Notes: generated by a model from the letters alone, not told the origin. Positions 1 through 8,933 are shown, numbered from the stretch's first letter. The stretch is DNA of 44,316 bases from Clostridium drakei (GCF_000633595.2 NZ_JIBU02000055.1:1-44316), one strand, 5' to 3'. Program-made: numbers and translations.

Positions 1-9
1 AAAAAATAC

Positions 10-42
10 AATTCCAGTAAAAATAAAATTTTAACTGGAATT
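10..42 (-). terminator. Hairpin at window edge, possible terminator
   Basis: A 9-bp inverted repeat (AATTCCAGT / ACTGGAATT) is followed on the minus strand by GTATTTTTT. It would end a minus-strand transcript, but no minus-strand gene lies just to its right, so it may instead serve a plus-strand gene outside the window. Confidence 0.35.
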
Positions 43-76
43 TATGTGCTAAATCTCTGTAATTTAATAAGATATA

Positions 77-105
77 TTGACAATAAAATATATAAATGCT
101 ACAAT
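77..105 (+). promoter_or_regulatory. SigA-type promoter for the 186-2012 gene pair
   Basis: TTGACA (77-82), a 17-nt spacer and TACAAT (100-105) make a near-consensus vegetative promoter. Transcription would start near 112, giving a leader of about 75 nt. Confidence 0.65.
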
Positions 106-185
106 GAACATTACATAGTATATCATTTTAATCATATCATATTTAAAACAAAAAGTCAATACTTTTTTGAAAGGAAGTTTTGGAA

Positions 186-653
186 ATGAAAAATTCTATT
201 GATTTATTTCAAAATGAATTATTAGAAAAGCAAGTTTTTAGTGACATAATTCAGTGTAACGAATTTACAAAAGAATATGGATTAAAATTTTCTTGTGAAG
301 ATGTTAAAGAAATTATGAACACAAGAAATATAGCACTTGAAAAAAGTGGAAGAATAGAATTCAATGGTCAAATTATAAGCAAAATTATTGAAGCTTTTTG
401 TGATTCACCATATATATCTCAGTATAACTACAGTGATACAATAAATGAACTTGTAGAAATTTTTTATAATTATAAAAATGAAACTTTAGATTGTATAAGT
501 GATGATGAGTTAATAGAAATTATGGAGGACAAATTTGATAATTATTGTCAGGGCTCATTGGAACTTTTAGAAGGAAGGGTATTATATAAAATTGCTGACA
601 ATATAAGAAATGGTTTTAAAGATTATACAAATCTTGATAATGAAAAGGATTGA
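186..653 (+). CDS. Uncharacterised protein, DUF6323-like
   Basis: A 155-residue, acidic, soluble, mostly helical protein with no signal peptide or membrane segment. I chose the ATG at 186 because AAGGAAG (171-177) lies 8 nt upstream; an in-frame TTG at 180 is too close to that site. The stop is 6 nt before the next gene, so the two are surely co-transcribed from the promoter at 77-105. The size, the look of the N-terminus and the pairing with a 450-residue partner recall the Firmicutes families DUF6323 and DUF6179, which I remember as neighbours; this is from memory. No function is known to me and no catalytic motif is visible. Confidence 0.75.
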   Translation: MKNSIDLFQNELLEKQVFSDIIQCNEFTKEYGLKFSCEDVKEIMNTRNIALEKSGRIEFNGQIISKIIEAFCDSPYISQYNYSDTINELVEIFYNYKNETLDCISDDELIEIMEDKFDNYCQGSLELLEGRVLYKIADNIRNGFKDYTNLDNEKD

Positions 654-659
654 TGAACT

Positions 660-2012
660 ATGGGTAAAAGTAATAGTATTGAAAAATATGGTTATTTTTT
701 AGGAGAGAACGTTGATGAAGAAAGTTTTTTAAAAGAAATTTTAGCAATTTGTTATAAGAAAAAATTACTAAATGATAACGACTTAAAAAAAGTATATTAT
801 GAAAGAATGGAGCTTTTGAAAGAGAAATTAAAATATTACACAAAGGATGAAAGCAGCTCAGTTAGGGTAGAGATAGTTGAAAGCATCTTGAAATGTATTG
901 ATTATACTATAAGCATATATTTGAAGAGCTTTAATAATATGGATCTTGTAATAAGAGAAATAAAAAATACTTGTTTATTCGAAATATTGAGTAAAGGACA
1001 GGATTTAATTAGTGAAAAAGTATTATATAGCAAGAAGCTATTATGTCAAATTAGCAAAAATAAACTTAAAGTTGATAATTATTCCTATAATGATACTATA
1101 GATTATGGAATTCCATTGTTTTTTAAAGAATATAATAGTTTTTTTGCAGCTCATGAAGGTTCTGGGGCAATAGATTATCAGCTTTACATTGATAACATGA
1201 ACTATACAGGTATTGAATATATATATAATTATTTAGAGACTTTAAGTTTAGAAAATGAGTTTTGTCATAAATTTTATATTAGTGAAATTAATAACTTGTT
1301 AAAAGCTTATAGCAAAAACTGTGAATTGTTGTTAATAAATATATTTGAATTGGTGTTCATTAATTCAATAGGAATGATTATTTGTGGCAAACAGCTAAAT
1401 AGTCTTAATATTACTGGCTTAGATAGGAAATGTATAAAAAATAAGTTAGAAAAATTATCTTTAGAAGAATTAAAATTAGAATTATTAAAGTGTGTAGAAA
1501 AATGTTGCAAAATTTTCTGTATTAAAAATGAGGCATTGGTAGCTTATATGAAAAAGTCTGCATTAAAAGCAGCTTTATTGATAAACGAAAGGATAAGAAT
1601 AAATAAATTAGAATCAATATTCTTATCCTTCGATGAAGATAGTATGGACGAAATGATTCAATATAATGATGGTGAAAGTATGTCAGATTCTAAATTTAAA
1701 AAATTAAGTGAAGAAATTAGAGATTGTTCCTTAGTGGAGGATAAAATAAAGTTAATTAAAGATAAGATTAATAGTTTGAAAGATTTATTCGATATATTAA
1801 GTGCTGACTGTCTATTTGAAGATGAATATATTATGTATTTTAAAAGTTTATCTCAAATGGAAGTAGTTCTTTTATCAAGATATATATATGATCTAAGTCT
1901 TGAAAATGAATATGAAAAGGAATGGTATAGTGAATTTAATAAGTACATTTCTGGATTAAGTGAAAAAGAACAAAATAAAATAAAAAAACTTATGGAGAGA
2001 ATACAGTTGTAA
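660..2012 (+). CDS. Uncharacterised protein, DUF6179-like
   Basis: A 450-residue soluble protein, rich in Lys, Glu, Leu and Ile and probably all-helical. It begins 6 nt after the upstream gene, with AAAGGAT about 9 nt before the ATG. No signal peptide, membrane segment or metal-binding motif is seen. A tetrahelical-looking stretch around residues 130-260 contains scattered aromatic residues. It resembles in length and partner gene the family DUF6179, but I cannot assign a role. The two proteins may form a complex, since tight coupling of two genes of unknown function often means that; this is inference. Confidence 0.75.
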   Translation: MGKSNSIEKYGYFLGENVDEESFLKEILAICYKKKLLNDNDLKKVYYERMELLKEKLKYYTKDESSSVRVEIVESILKCIDYTISIYLKSFNNMDLVIREIKNTCLFEILSKGQDLISEKVLYSKKLLCQISKNKLKVDNYSYNDTIDYGIPLFFKEYNSFFAAHEGSGAIDYQLYIDNMNYTGIEYIYNYLETLSLENEFCHKFYISEINNLLKAYSKNCELLLINIFELVFINSIGMIICGKQLNSLNITGLDRKCIKNKLEKLSLEELKLELLKCVEKCCKIFCIKNEALVAYMKKSALKAALLINERIRINKLESIFLSFDEDSMDEMIQYNDGESMSDSKFKKLSEEIRDCSLVEDKIKLIKDKINSLKDLFDILSADCLFEDEYIMYFKSLSQMEVVLLSRYIYDLSLENEYEKEWYSEFNKYISGLSEKEQNKIKKLMERIQL

Positions 2013-2088
2013 ATAGTAAATGAATAGAAGTTTTTCAAAATGATTCTAACAAAATAAACTATTTGTATAATAAAAAAATGTGAGTATT

Positions 2089-2135
2089 GGGAATATAAAT
2101 AAATTCTTATATAATTTGAAATTATTTATATTCCC
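2089..2135. terminator. Long inverted repeat between convergent genes
   Basis: A 14-bp perfect stem (GGGAATATAAATAA / TTATTTATATTCCC) with a 19-nt loop; three more pairs (TTG/CAA) follow after a bulged C. It sits between converging genes. Neither side has a good T tract, so it is a weak terminator candidate or an RNA end-protecting hairpin. Confidence 0.5.
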
Positions 2136-2252
2136 CAATTGTTAGTCGTGCATATAAAATCACCCTTTGTTTTTTAAATTTAAAATATACTTTTGTACAT
2201 AATATAGTATTGCCACATTTTATGTTACTATATAACTATAAATTTAAAAAAA

Positions 2253-3050
2253 TTATGATTTTGGTATATTCCATCGTAATGAATAGACTAATAACATTGG
2301 AGGATTTGATATTTCCCAATCTATTACTCCATTATTATCAAAACTTTTTTCATATTTATCTAAGGCAATACGACTATCTATAATTGGAAATATTTCAGCA
2401 TTTGCAGAACCTTCTCTATAGTTTTTGGATATTTTAATTCTTAATCTAAGATATTTTGTTGGTTCTACTATAGTTGAAGATATAACTGGGTTAGCTTTAT
2501 TTTCATTGTCTCGTAATTCAAAAGTTAAATGAAGGTTTATTATATCACCTTTCTTATAGATTTTGCCAAAATGAACTTCAAATTGTTGAAAAGAGTCTCG
2601 TTTGGTTGTCAATATAATTGTATGATCTTTATTAGCACTACTAATCTTAGTTTTATCGCTGCCAGTCCAATTATATTTATCATAGTATCTATCAATGCTT
2701 TTACATAGGACTTTAATCTTAATCTGCTTTTGGTATATTATGTGGTGCATATCTATATATTCATAAGAACATTCTTTTTCTAAAAATATATATTTAAAGT
2801 CGGTTTTAGTATATACATTATATATAGGACTGTATTTTTTATATAGAAATAATCCAAACAACCCCACAGTTGCTGCAGTAATAATGGCTATCATGATTGA
2901 ATAAGGTACCAAATAATCAATGTTAGAAACAACAATATGCGTCGCTAACCCTGTTATTCCAGTGAGCACTATGAAGATTAAATACTTAATAATGTCATAA
3001 ATTCCTTTACTTAAAACACTTTCTAATATTTTTTTAATACTTCCTGGCAT
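2253..3050 (-). CDS. Two-helix membrane protein with a beta-rich C-terminal domain
   Basis: 265 residues. After an amphipathic N-terminus (1-18) come two hydrophobic helices (about 20-42 and 48-69) and then a polar domain of about 190 residues. That domain alternates hydrophobic and polar residues like a beta sandwich and includes the motif YNWTGSDK and a segment ending in EPTKYLRLRI. The ATG at 3050 follows a GGGGG site on the minus strand. It is a single-gene unit. I do not recognise the family with certainty. The layout of two transmembrane helices plus a beta domain is that of some membrane effector proteins such as the CBASS effector Cap15, but no nucleotide cyclase gene is near, so this is only a structural comparison. 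Confidence 0.7.
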   Translation of the reverse strand: MPGSIKKILESVLSKGIYDIIKYLIFIVLTGITGLATHIVVSNIDYLVPYSIMIAIITAATVGLFGLFLYKKYSPIYNVYTKTDFKYIFLEKECSYEYIDMHHIIYQKQIKIKVLCKSIDRYYDKYNWTGSDKTKISSANKDHTIILTTKRDSFQQFEVHFGKIYKKGDIINLHLTFELRDNENKANPVISSTIVEPTKYLRLRIKISKNYREGSANAEIFPIIDSRIALDKYEKSFDNNGVIDWEISNPPMLLVYSLRWNIPKS

Positions 3051-3177
3051 TTTACAACCCCCGGAAATGTAGAGCTTTCACCATATAATATTCTTACTAA
3101 TTTTTAAATATGACATTAGGGTAAAAAAACATATTTTTTAATATCACAGCTACACTATTTAATATTTAAAATTAAGA

Positions 3178-3804
3178 TTATTTAAATGCACCGTATTTTA
3201 CTAAGATGTTCTCGATTTTTTCATTTTTACAAAGAGCTAGTGGTGTTAAACCTAAATGATTTCTTGAATTTATATCAAAACCCAAATTTAATAATGTTTT
3301 TAAAAATTCTTCAAAATGTTCATCAAGGCAACTTACATAGTCATCATGAAGAAGTGTATTTTGATACTTATCTTTTATGTTTATATCGGCTCCATATTTT
3401 GTAAGAAGATTCAATAATTCTACAGAATAACTAAAATTGCAGTAAAATACAGGAGTTTTACCAGATATATTGACAGCATTAACTTCAGCATCTTTTTGTA
3501 ATAGTATAGTTATTATATCAATATGAGGGGTTGCTCTTGCACAAAGTCTATGAAGAGGAGTTTCTAAAAATTTGCTATGATGGCTGTTGATATCAATGCC
3601 GCTATTTATTAATAATATAATTGTTTCAAAATAATTATTTTCACAGTTATCAATGGCATAGTGAAGTATACTTTGAAGTTGAAAATCGGAATTATAATTG
3701 TTGGATTCATTTATGTAATTCCTTATTTCATCTATGTTTCCTTTTCTGATAGATGAATAAATTGATTTGTTGTTTAAAGAAAATATATTGCTTAATATAC
3801 CCAA
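3178..3804 (-). CDS. Ankyrin-repeat protein
   Basis: 208 residues with about five ankyrin repeats of some 33 residues. Visible repeat signatures include TPLHRLCARA, a GKTPVFYC segment, NTLLHDDY and LTPLALCKNEK, with inter-repeat ADINIKD-type and FDINSRN-type turns. The protein has no signal peptide and is presumably a cytoplasmic binding protein whose partner is unknown. The start is a TTG at 3804: AGGAGG on the minus strand (3813-3818) lies 8 nt upstream and no ATG is nearby. The gene is separated by about 127 nt from the membrane protein gene on the same strand and by 84 nt from the acetyltransferase gene, so co-transcription is possible but not shown. Confidence 0.85.
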   Translation of the reverse strand: MGILSNIFSLNNKSIYSSIRKGNIDEIRNYINESNNYNSDFQLQSILHYAIDNCENNYFETIILLINSGIDINSHHSKFLETPLHRLCARATPHIDIITILLQKDAEVNAVNISGKTPVFYCNFSYSVELLNLLTKYGADINIKDKYQNTLLHDDYVSCLDEHFEEFLKTLLNLGFDINSRNHLGLTPLALCKNEKIENILVKYGAFK

Positions 3805-3888
3805 ATCGATTACCTCCTAAAAATAAAATAATTTACAATACATAAAAAATTAGTATTTGTAAACTTGTATAGTAATATTTTAACTTAA

Positions 3889-4539
3889 TTATGTTTGTTC
3901 AGTATTAAATTTATCTATTGTTGCTTGGATATTGTTAATCAACTTGCTCACATGGTATCCATCAGCTGCTGCATGTGATATTGTAACTGTAAAAGGCATT
4001 AACCATTTTTCATTTTCTTTATGATATTTTCCGTATGTTATAATTGGCATTAGTGATGGAGTAGAACCATTACTATATGTGGAATATCCCGTAAAATTTA
4101 ACCATGGTACACATGATATACAATAAAAGTTTTCAGGTTGATTTGGTTTAATTTTTATGCCTTTAACATTTGAATATTTTTCAATATCATTTTTATAATT
4201 ATCATAAAATTTATAAAAATCATCTGTATATTCTGACCAAATATCTGAGAAGGTATGATCATCTTCATGAAAAATGGTATAGCTTGGATGGACAATATCA
4301 TATACAATTAACTGATTATTTTCTCTAAATCTAATGCGAAATTCTGGCATTAAGTTTATGTTATAAGTAACACAATATATAAATGAAGGGTAAAATTTTA
4401 GATTATTCTTTTTTAATGATTCTTTAAACAAAGTAACATCAAGATTTGAAGTTATACTATAACCACACTTAATTTGTTCAGTGTAGTACTTAAAGTGATC
4501 TTTTCTTTCCCATTTTTCAAAATCAACTATATGAAACAT
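3889..4539 (-). CDS. CatA-like chloramphenicol O-acetyltransferase
   Basis: 216 residues, the usual length of trimeric type A chloramphenicol acetyltransferases, which transfer acetyl from acetyl-CoA to the drug's 3-hydroxyl. The catalytic histidine motif HxxxDG is intact (H189, D193, G194) and family blocks such as PSYTIFHEDD and VPWLNFTGY are present. In well-studied enzymes the position after PW-x is Ser or Thr (Ser148 of CAT III) and supports the transition state; here it is Asn148. Chromosomal CatA-like proteins with unknown substrates are common in clostridia, so resistance should not be assumed. AAGGAGG lies about 7 nt before the ATG. Monocistronic by position. Confidence 0.88.
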   Translation of the reverse strand: MFHIVDFEKWERKDHFKYYTEQIKCGYSITSNLDVTLFKESLKKNNLKFYPSFIYCVTYNINLMPEFRIRFRENNQLIVYDIVHPSYTIFHEDDHTFSDIWSEYTDDFYKFYDNYKNDIEKYSNVKGIKIKPNQPENFYCISCVPWLNFTGYSTYSNGSTPSLMPIITYGKYHKENEKWLMPFTVTISHAAADGYHVSKLINNIQATIDKFNTEQT

Positions 4540-4631
4540 AAATTAATTCCTCCTTAATATAAAATATTAGTTTCTACATATATAATAATTATATCAATAC
4601 AATATGTTATATGTAAAATTTGATCATTAGG

Positions 4632-4682
4632 AGGGTGATCATGTTAAGACAAAATTAAAATCAAGTGATTCATTTTGATTTT
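4632..4682. terminator. Hairpin at the 3' end of the phosphodiesterase gene, beside a decayed start
   Basis: AAAATCAA (4657-4664) and TTGATTTT (4675-4682) form an 8-bp stem that overlaps the stop codon of the phosphodiesterase gene; on the minus strand it is followed by AATTTTG. Just left, plus-strand AGGAGGG is followed 6 nt later by an ATG at 4641 that reaches a stop after five codons (MLRQN). That looks like a chance start or the remnant of a lost gene. Confidence 0.4.
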
Positions 4683-5151
4683 ACATGGAACTTATAGTAA
4701 TTAGCTCTGAATCTATGTTATCGTTATCTATATTTAATATTGCCATACTTATAGGTAAATTGAATCTTTTAGGACCAGCGCTTCCTGGATTTAAAAATAA
4801 TACATTATTGTGTTTTACTTTTACTGGTTTGTGAGAATGACCACTTATAACAACATCAATACCTGCTGCTTGTAAATCTATATCTAGCATTTCAATATCA
4901 TGAAGTACATATATTAGTCTATTTCCCACTTCTACTATTTCTGTTTTGTTTAATTCATATGCAAAATTACTTTTGTCACAATTACCTCGTACGGCAGTGA
5001 TAGGAGCAATTTTCTTCAGTTTCTTTAATATGTTGGGATCTACTACATCACCAGCATGTATAATTAAATCACATCCTTTTAGAATTTCTAGAACTTCTTC
5101 TCTTAAAAGACCGTGGGTATCAGAAATTACTCCAATTTTATATTTCTTCAT
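4681..5151 (-). CDS. YfcE/MJ0936-type metallophosphoesterase
   Basis: 156 residues, typical for the small calcineurin-like phosphodiesterases (YfcE, YsnB, MJ0936), which hydrolyse phosphodiester model substrates with two divalent metals. The metal motifs are in order: DTHG near residue 11, HAGDVVD near 32, RGNCD near 55 and SGHSHKP near 104. The C-terminal NPGSAG motif of the family follows. The ATG at 5151 has AAGGAGAG about 6 nt upstream on the minus strand. The natural substrate is unknown for most members. The gene is alone on its strand; about 570 bp of mostly non-coding DNA separates it from the divergent acyl-CoA dehydrogenase operon. Confidence 0.92.
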   Translation of the reverse strand: MKKYKIGVISDTHGLLREEVLEILKGCDLIIHAGDVVDPNILKKLKKIAPITAVRGNCDKSNFAYELNKTEIVEVGNRLIYVLHDIEMLDIDLQAAGIDVVISGHSHKPVKVKHNNVLFLNPGSAGPKRFNLPISMAILNIDNDNIDSELITISSM

Positions 5152-5486
5152 AAAAATCTCTCCTTAGTGCATTATATTAATTTTTTGTTGGCTTCATATG
5201 TTTTACATTATTAAGAAAGTTAAATTTTTATATTAACTTCAAAAATATATATTTAGAAGATTTTACATTTTAAAATATTATACTACATTTATGTTTATAT
5301 TGAATAGCTAGCAAAATGTTAGAAAATTATAAATGTGTATTTTTAATATCTCATTTAATTAGAAATTTAAAATTTTTTTATTGAAAAAATTCATTTAAGT
5401 CATGAAAACAAAAGATTAGAAAATAAACTATTATAATCCAGATGATTTATTTATTGGTTATTATTCCAAAAAAATTTTAAAATGGG

Positions 5487-5515
5487 TTGTAATAATTATT
5501 ATCAAGTAGTATAAT
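5487..5515 (+). promoter_or_regulatory. Promoter with a PerR-like box over the -35
   Basis: TTGTAA (5487-5492), 17 nt and TATAAT (5510-5515) form a good promoter. The stretch 5487-5501 reads TTGTAATAATTATTA, matching 12 of the 14 fixed positions of the Bacillus PerR box TTATAATNATTATAA, and covers the -35. Rubredoxin and flavodiiron genes are PerR targets in clostridia, which fits the operon downstream. The local A+T content lowers the weight of the match. The 330 bp to the left (5152-5480) shows nothing else I can name. Confidence 0.55.
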
Positions 5516-5602
5516 AAATTATATAAATATTAAAAGTAAATAATAAAAATTACTTGTTAAATATTGCTCGAAATATTTTGAGATAGCGAATATATTTGTT
5601 AG

Positions 5603-5701
5603 ATGACTTTTAAGAGGAGGGAATTAAAGGAGTCACCTGAATTTAAGAAGCTTTCATTGATACAGTTCATTATAAGGGAGACATTCATGAAAATGTTTTG
5701 A
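5603..5701 (+). other. Possible 32-codon leader ORF before the fusion gene
   Basis: Within the roughly 200-nt leader, an ATG at 5603 opens a 32-residue basic frame (starts MTFKRRELKE, ends ETFMKMF) that stops 18 nt before the main ATG. It has no convincing ribosome site; several purine-rich SD-like motifs (GAGGAGGG, AAAGGAG, AAGGGAG) lie inside the frame. It may be chance, a leader peptide or a relic. Confidence 0.25.
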
Positions 5702-5719
5702 TTTTGGGGAGGTATATTT

Positions 5720-7624
5720 ATGTTTTTTAAAACTACAGAGCAGCATGAAAATTTGAGAACAAAAATTAGGCAATTTGCTGAAGAGGAAGTTAAGCCTATT
5801 GCATTTGCATTAGATCAGGAAAATAAATTTCCTTCAGAAGTAATTAAAAAGTTAGCTGATATGGGAACACTTGGAATTCCATATGTAAAAGAGTATGGTG
5901 GAGCAGGTTTAGATGTAATCAGCTATGCCATTGCTGTTGAGGAACTATCAAGAGTAGATGGTGGTACAGGTGTAATTCTTTCTGCACATACATCTTTAGG
6001 CACATATCCAATTTCTGCTTATGGAACAGAAGATCAGAAGCAAAAATATTTAATTCCACTGGCAAAGGGAGAAAAGCTTGGTGCATTTGGGCTTACTGAA
6101 GAAAATGCTGGTAGTGATGCTGGTGGTACTGAAACTACTGCTGTTTTAGAAGGTGATTACTATATTCTAAATGGAGAAAAGATATTTATAACCAATGGAG
6201 GCGAAGCTGATACTTATATAATTTTTGCAGTTACTACTCCTAATATAGGGACACATGGAATCAGTGCATTTATTGTAGAGAAAGGCTGGGAAGGTTTTAG
6301 TTTTGGGCAACATTATGATAAGATGGGTATTCGTTCTTCTGTAACGGCAGAACTTATTTTCAATAATGTTAAGGTTCCTAAGGAAAACCTATTAGGAAAA
6401 GAGGGGGATGGCTTCAAGATTGCCATGTCAACCTTAGATGGTGGTCGTATTGGTATAGCAGCGCAAGCTCTTGGTATAGCTCAAGGAGCTTATGAAAATG
6501 CATTAGAATATTCAAAAGAAAGAATTCAATTTGGTAAACCTATTTGTAGACAACAAGCTGTTGCTTTTAAATTAGCAGACATGGCTACAAAGCTCAGATC
6601 AGCTAGGTTACTTATTTACAGTGCAGCAGAATTAAAGGAAAATCATGAGCACTACAGCATGGAATCTGCTATGGCAAAACAGTATGCTTCAGATGTTTGT
6701 CTTGAAATTGTAAATGATGCTCTTCAGATATTTGGAGGAAGTGGTTATCTTAAGGGTATGGAAGTTGAACGTGCTTATAGAGATGCTAAGATTTGTACAA
6801 TATATGAAGGAACTAATGAAATTCAACGTGTAGTTATTGCAGCCAGTATTCTTGGTAAAATACCCAAAAGCGATCACACGGCTAGAGTCCCACATGAATC
6901 TGGTACAGGTTATCGTAAGAAAATTATTTACAAAGATGGGACTGCTGAAGAAAAAGTAAGTGCTCTTGTGGAAGTTCTTAAGAAGGATGGTTATGATTTT
7001 ACAATTGGAATTCCTACAGATACTCCTATTAGTAAGGCAGAAAGAGTAGTTAGTGCAGGTAGAGGTATAGGTGAAAGAGAAAACATGAAACTCATAGAAG
7101 ATTTTGCAGTTCAGGCAGGTGCTGCTATAGGTTCTTCACGTCCAGTAGCTGAAACTCTTAAATATGTGCCAATGGATCGTTATGTAGGAATGTCTGGCCA
7201 AAAATTCAAGGGAAATCTTTACATTGCTTGTGGAATTTCTGGTGCAAGTCAGCACTTAAAAGGCATAAAAGATGCTAGTACCATTGTTGCTATAAATATA
7301 GATGCTAATGCAAAAATTTTCAAGAATGCAGATTACGGTATTGTTGGAGATTTAATGGAGATATTACCTCTTCTTACTGCAGCTCTAGATAATGGAGAAG
7401 CAAAGAAAGAGGCTCCACCAATGAAGAAGATGAAGAGAGATGTTCCAAAGAAAGTTGTTCCAACTTGGAAGCATTATGTATGTAATGGATGCGGTTATGA
7501 ATATGATCCTAGCATTGGTGATCCAGAAGGAGAAATAGTCCCTGGAACCTTGTTTGAAAATATACCTGAAGAATGGACTTGTCCTGCTTGCGGTGAAGAA
7601 AAAAATGCTTTTATAGAAGTTTAA
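5720..7624 (+). CDS. Acyl-CoA dehydrogenase / EtfA C-terminal domain / rubredoxin fusion
   Basis: 634 residues in three parts. Residues 1-380 are a complete FAD acyl-CoA dehydrogenase like butyryl-CoA dehydrogenase, with the [12 protein letters not shown] flavin motif (125-136) and the catalytic base E363 in [10 protein letters not shown]. Residues about 398-558 match the FAD-binding C-terminal domain of electron-transfer flavoprotein alpha, with GSSRP (R474), the GISGASQH loop (505-512) and VAINIDANA. Residues about 583-634 are a rubredoxin with C588, C591, C621 and C624. The EtfA N-terminal domain is absent and there is no etfB in the operon. The order suggests an intramolecular relay from acyl-CoA through two flavins to an iron centre. 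GGGGAGG precedes the ATG by 8 nt. The flavodiiron gene follows 38 bp later, the obvious electron acceptor. Cytoplasmic. Confidence 0.95.
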   Translation: MFFKTTEQHENLRTKIRQFAEEEVKPIAFALDQENKFPSEVIKKLADMGTLGIPYVKEYGGAGLDVISYAIAVEELSRVDGGTGVILSAHTSLGTYPISAYGTEDQKQKYLIPLAKGEKLGAFGLTEENAGSDAGGTETTAVLEGDYYILNGEKIFITNGGEADTYIIFAVTTPNIGTHGISAFIVEKGWEGFSFGQHYDKMGIRSSVTAELIFNNVKVPKENLLGKEGDGFKIAMSTLDGGRIGIAAQALGIAQGAYENALEYSKERIQFGKPICRQQAVAFKLADMATKLRSARLLIYSAAELKENHEHYSMESAMAKQYASDVCLEIVNDALQIFGGSGYLKGMEVERAYRDAKICTIYEGTNEIQRVVIAASILGKIPKSDHTARVPHESGTGYRKKIIYKDGTAEEKVSALVEVLKKDGYDFTIGIPTDTPISKAERVVSAGRGIGERENMKLIEDFAVQAGAAIGSSRPVAETLKYVPMDRYVGMSGQKFKGNLYIACGISGASQHLKGIKDASTIVAINIDANAKIFKNADYGIVGDLMEILPLLTAALDNGEAKKEAPPMKKMKRDVPKKVVPTWKHYVCNGCGYEYDPSIGDPEGEIVPGTLFENIPEEWTCPACGEEKNAFIEV

Positions 7625-7662
7625 TATAGATGATATGTTTTATTTTAAAGGAGGATTAATTA

Positions 7663-8862
7663 ATGTATTGTGTTAGAAAAATAACTGAAGATCTTTATTG
7701 GGTTGGAGGCAATGATCATCGTCTTGCCTTATTTGAAAATGTTCATCCAATTCCAAGAGGTGTTTCTTATAATTCATATGTACTTTTAGATGAGAAAACA
7801 GTACTTTTTGATACAGCTGACTGGTCAATATGTAGACAGTTTATTGAAAATATTAAAGGAGTTTTAGGAAATAGAACTTTGGATTATATGGTAATTAATC
7901 ATATGGAGCCAGATCATGCAGCATGTATTGAAGAAATTGTTCTTCGTTATCCAGATGTAAAGATAATATGCACTGAAAAAGCATTCATGTTTATGCATCA
8001 GTTTGATTTTGATATAGATGATAATGTGATACAAGTTAAAGAAGGAGATACTATGTCCTTTGGAAAACACAATGTTGTATTTGTGTCTGCTCCAATGGTA
8101 CATTGGCCAGAAGCTATGGTAACTTATGATACTACAAATGGTGTGCTATTTTCAGCTGATGCATTTGGTTCCTTTGGTGCTTTAGATGGTAAATTGTTTA
8201 ATGATGAAATGAATTTTGACCGTGATTGGATTGATGATGCCAGAAGATATTATACAAACATTGTAGGAAAGTACGGTCCTCAAGTTCAAGCTCTTTTGAA
8301 AAAAGCCAGCAGTATTGAAATTAAAACTATTTGCCCGTTACATGGTCCAGTATGGCGTAATGATCTTGGATACTTTTTAGGCAAGTACGATAAATGGAGT
8401 CGTTATGAACCAGAAGAAAAGGGTGTAATGATCGTCTATGGAACAATGTATGGAAATACAGAAGCAGCTGCCACAGATTTAGCAACTAGACTAGTGGAAA
8501 AAGGAATGACTAATGTAGTTATGTATGATGTTTCAAAAACTCATGTATCTTATTTGATTTCTGAAACCTTTAAATATAGTCATGTAGTACTTGCTTCTGT
8601 AACTTATAACTTAAAGATTTATCCACCAATGCTTAATTATATAATGGATATGAAAGCATTAAATCTTCAAAAACGTACTTTTGCTCTTATAGAAAATGGT
8701 ACTTGGGCGCCTCAATCTGCTAAATTAATGCATGAACTTTTAGATGAAATGAAAGACATGACTATTTTAGATGGTGAGATGACAGTGAATTCGGCATTGA
8801 AAGAAAAAGATGTAGATTCTATGGATGGACTTGCTGATAGCATTATAGAGTCAATGAAGTAA
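7663..8862 (+). CDS. fprA: Flavodiiron protein, A-type flavoprotein
   Basis: 399 residues, the class A flavodiiron length. The metallo-beta-lactamase-like half holds all diiron ligands at their usual places: H80, E82, D84, H85, H147, D166 and H227. The flavodoxin half starts near 254 with the FMN loop YGTMYGNTE (259-267). These enzymes reduce O2 to water (or NO to N2O) with electrons from rubredoxin. Because a rubredoxin domain ends the preceding protein, the two probably work as one chain that protects the cell from oxygen. AAAGGAGG is 8-9 nt before the ATG. The operon ends at the terminator at 8891. Whether O2 or NO is preferred cannot be read from the sequence. Confidence 0.95.
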   Translation: MYCVRKITEDLYWVGGNDHRLALFENVHPIPRGVSYNSYVLLDEKTVLFDTADWSICRQFIENIKGVLGNRTLDYMVINHMEPDHAACIEEIVLRYPDVKIICTEKAFMFMHQFDFDIDDNVIQVKEGDTMSFGKHNVVFVSAPMVHWPEAMVTYDTTNGVLFSADAFGSFGALDGKLFNDEMNFDRDWIDDARRYYTNIVGKYGPQVQALLKKASSIEIKTICPLHGPVWRNDLGYFLGKYDKWSRYEPEEKGVMIVYGTMYGNTEAAATDLATRLVEKGMTNVVMYDVSKTHVSYLISETFKYSHVVLASVTYNLKIYPPMLNYIMDMKALNLQKRTFALIENGTWAPQSAKLMHELLDEMKDMTILDGEMTVNSALKEKDVDSMDGLADSIIESMK

Positions 8863-8884
8863 AATTTGTTCCATTATTTTAATT

Positions 8885-8933
8885 AAAAAACTGTGAAATT
8901 ATAGATATAGCCCTATAATTTCACAGCTTTTTT
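8885..8933. terminator. Bidirectional intrinsic terminator
   Basis: A perfect 14-bp stem (CTGTGAAATTATAG, 8891-8904, with CTATAATTTCACAG, 8913-8926), an 8-nt loop, TTTTTT on the right and AAAAAA on the left. It can end both the flavodiiron operon and the minus-strand transporter operon. Confidence 0.9.

Noticed and set aside
4641-4658. Five-codon gene MLRQN with an ideal ribosome site
   Set aside because: Too short to support as a gene, and it overlaps the hairpin region; kept only as a remark.
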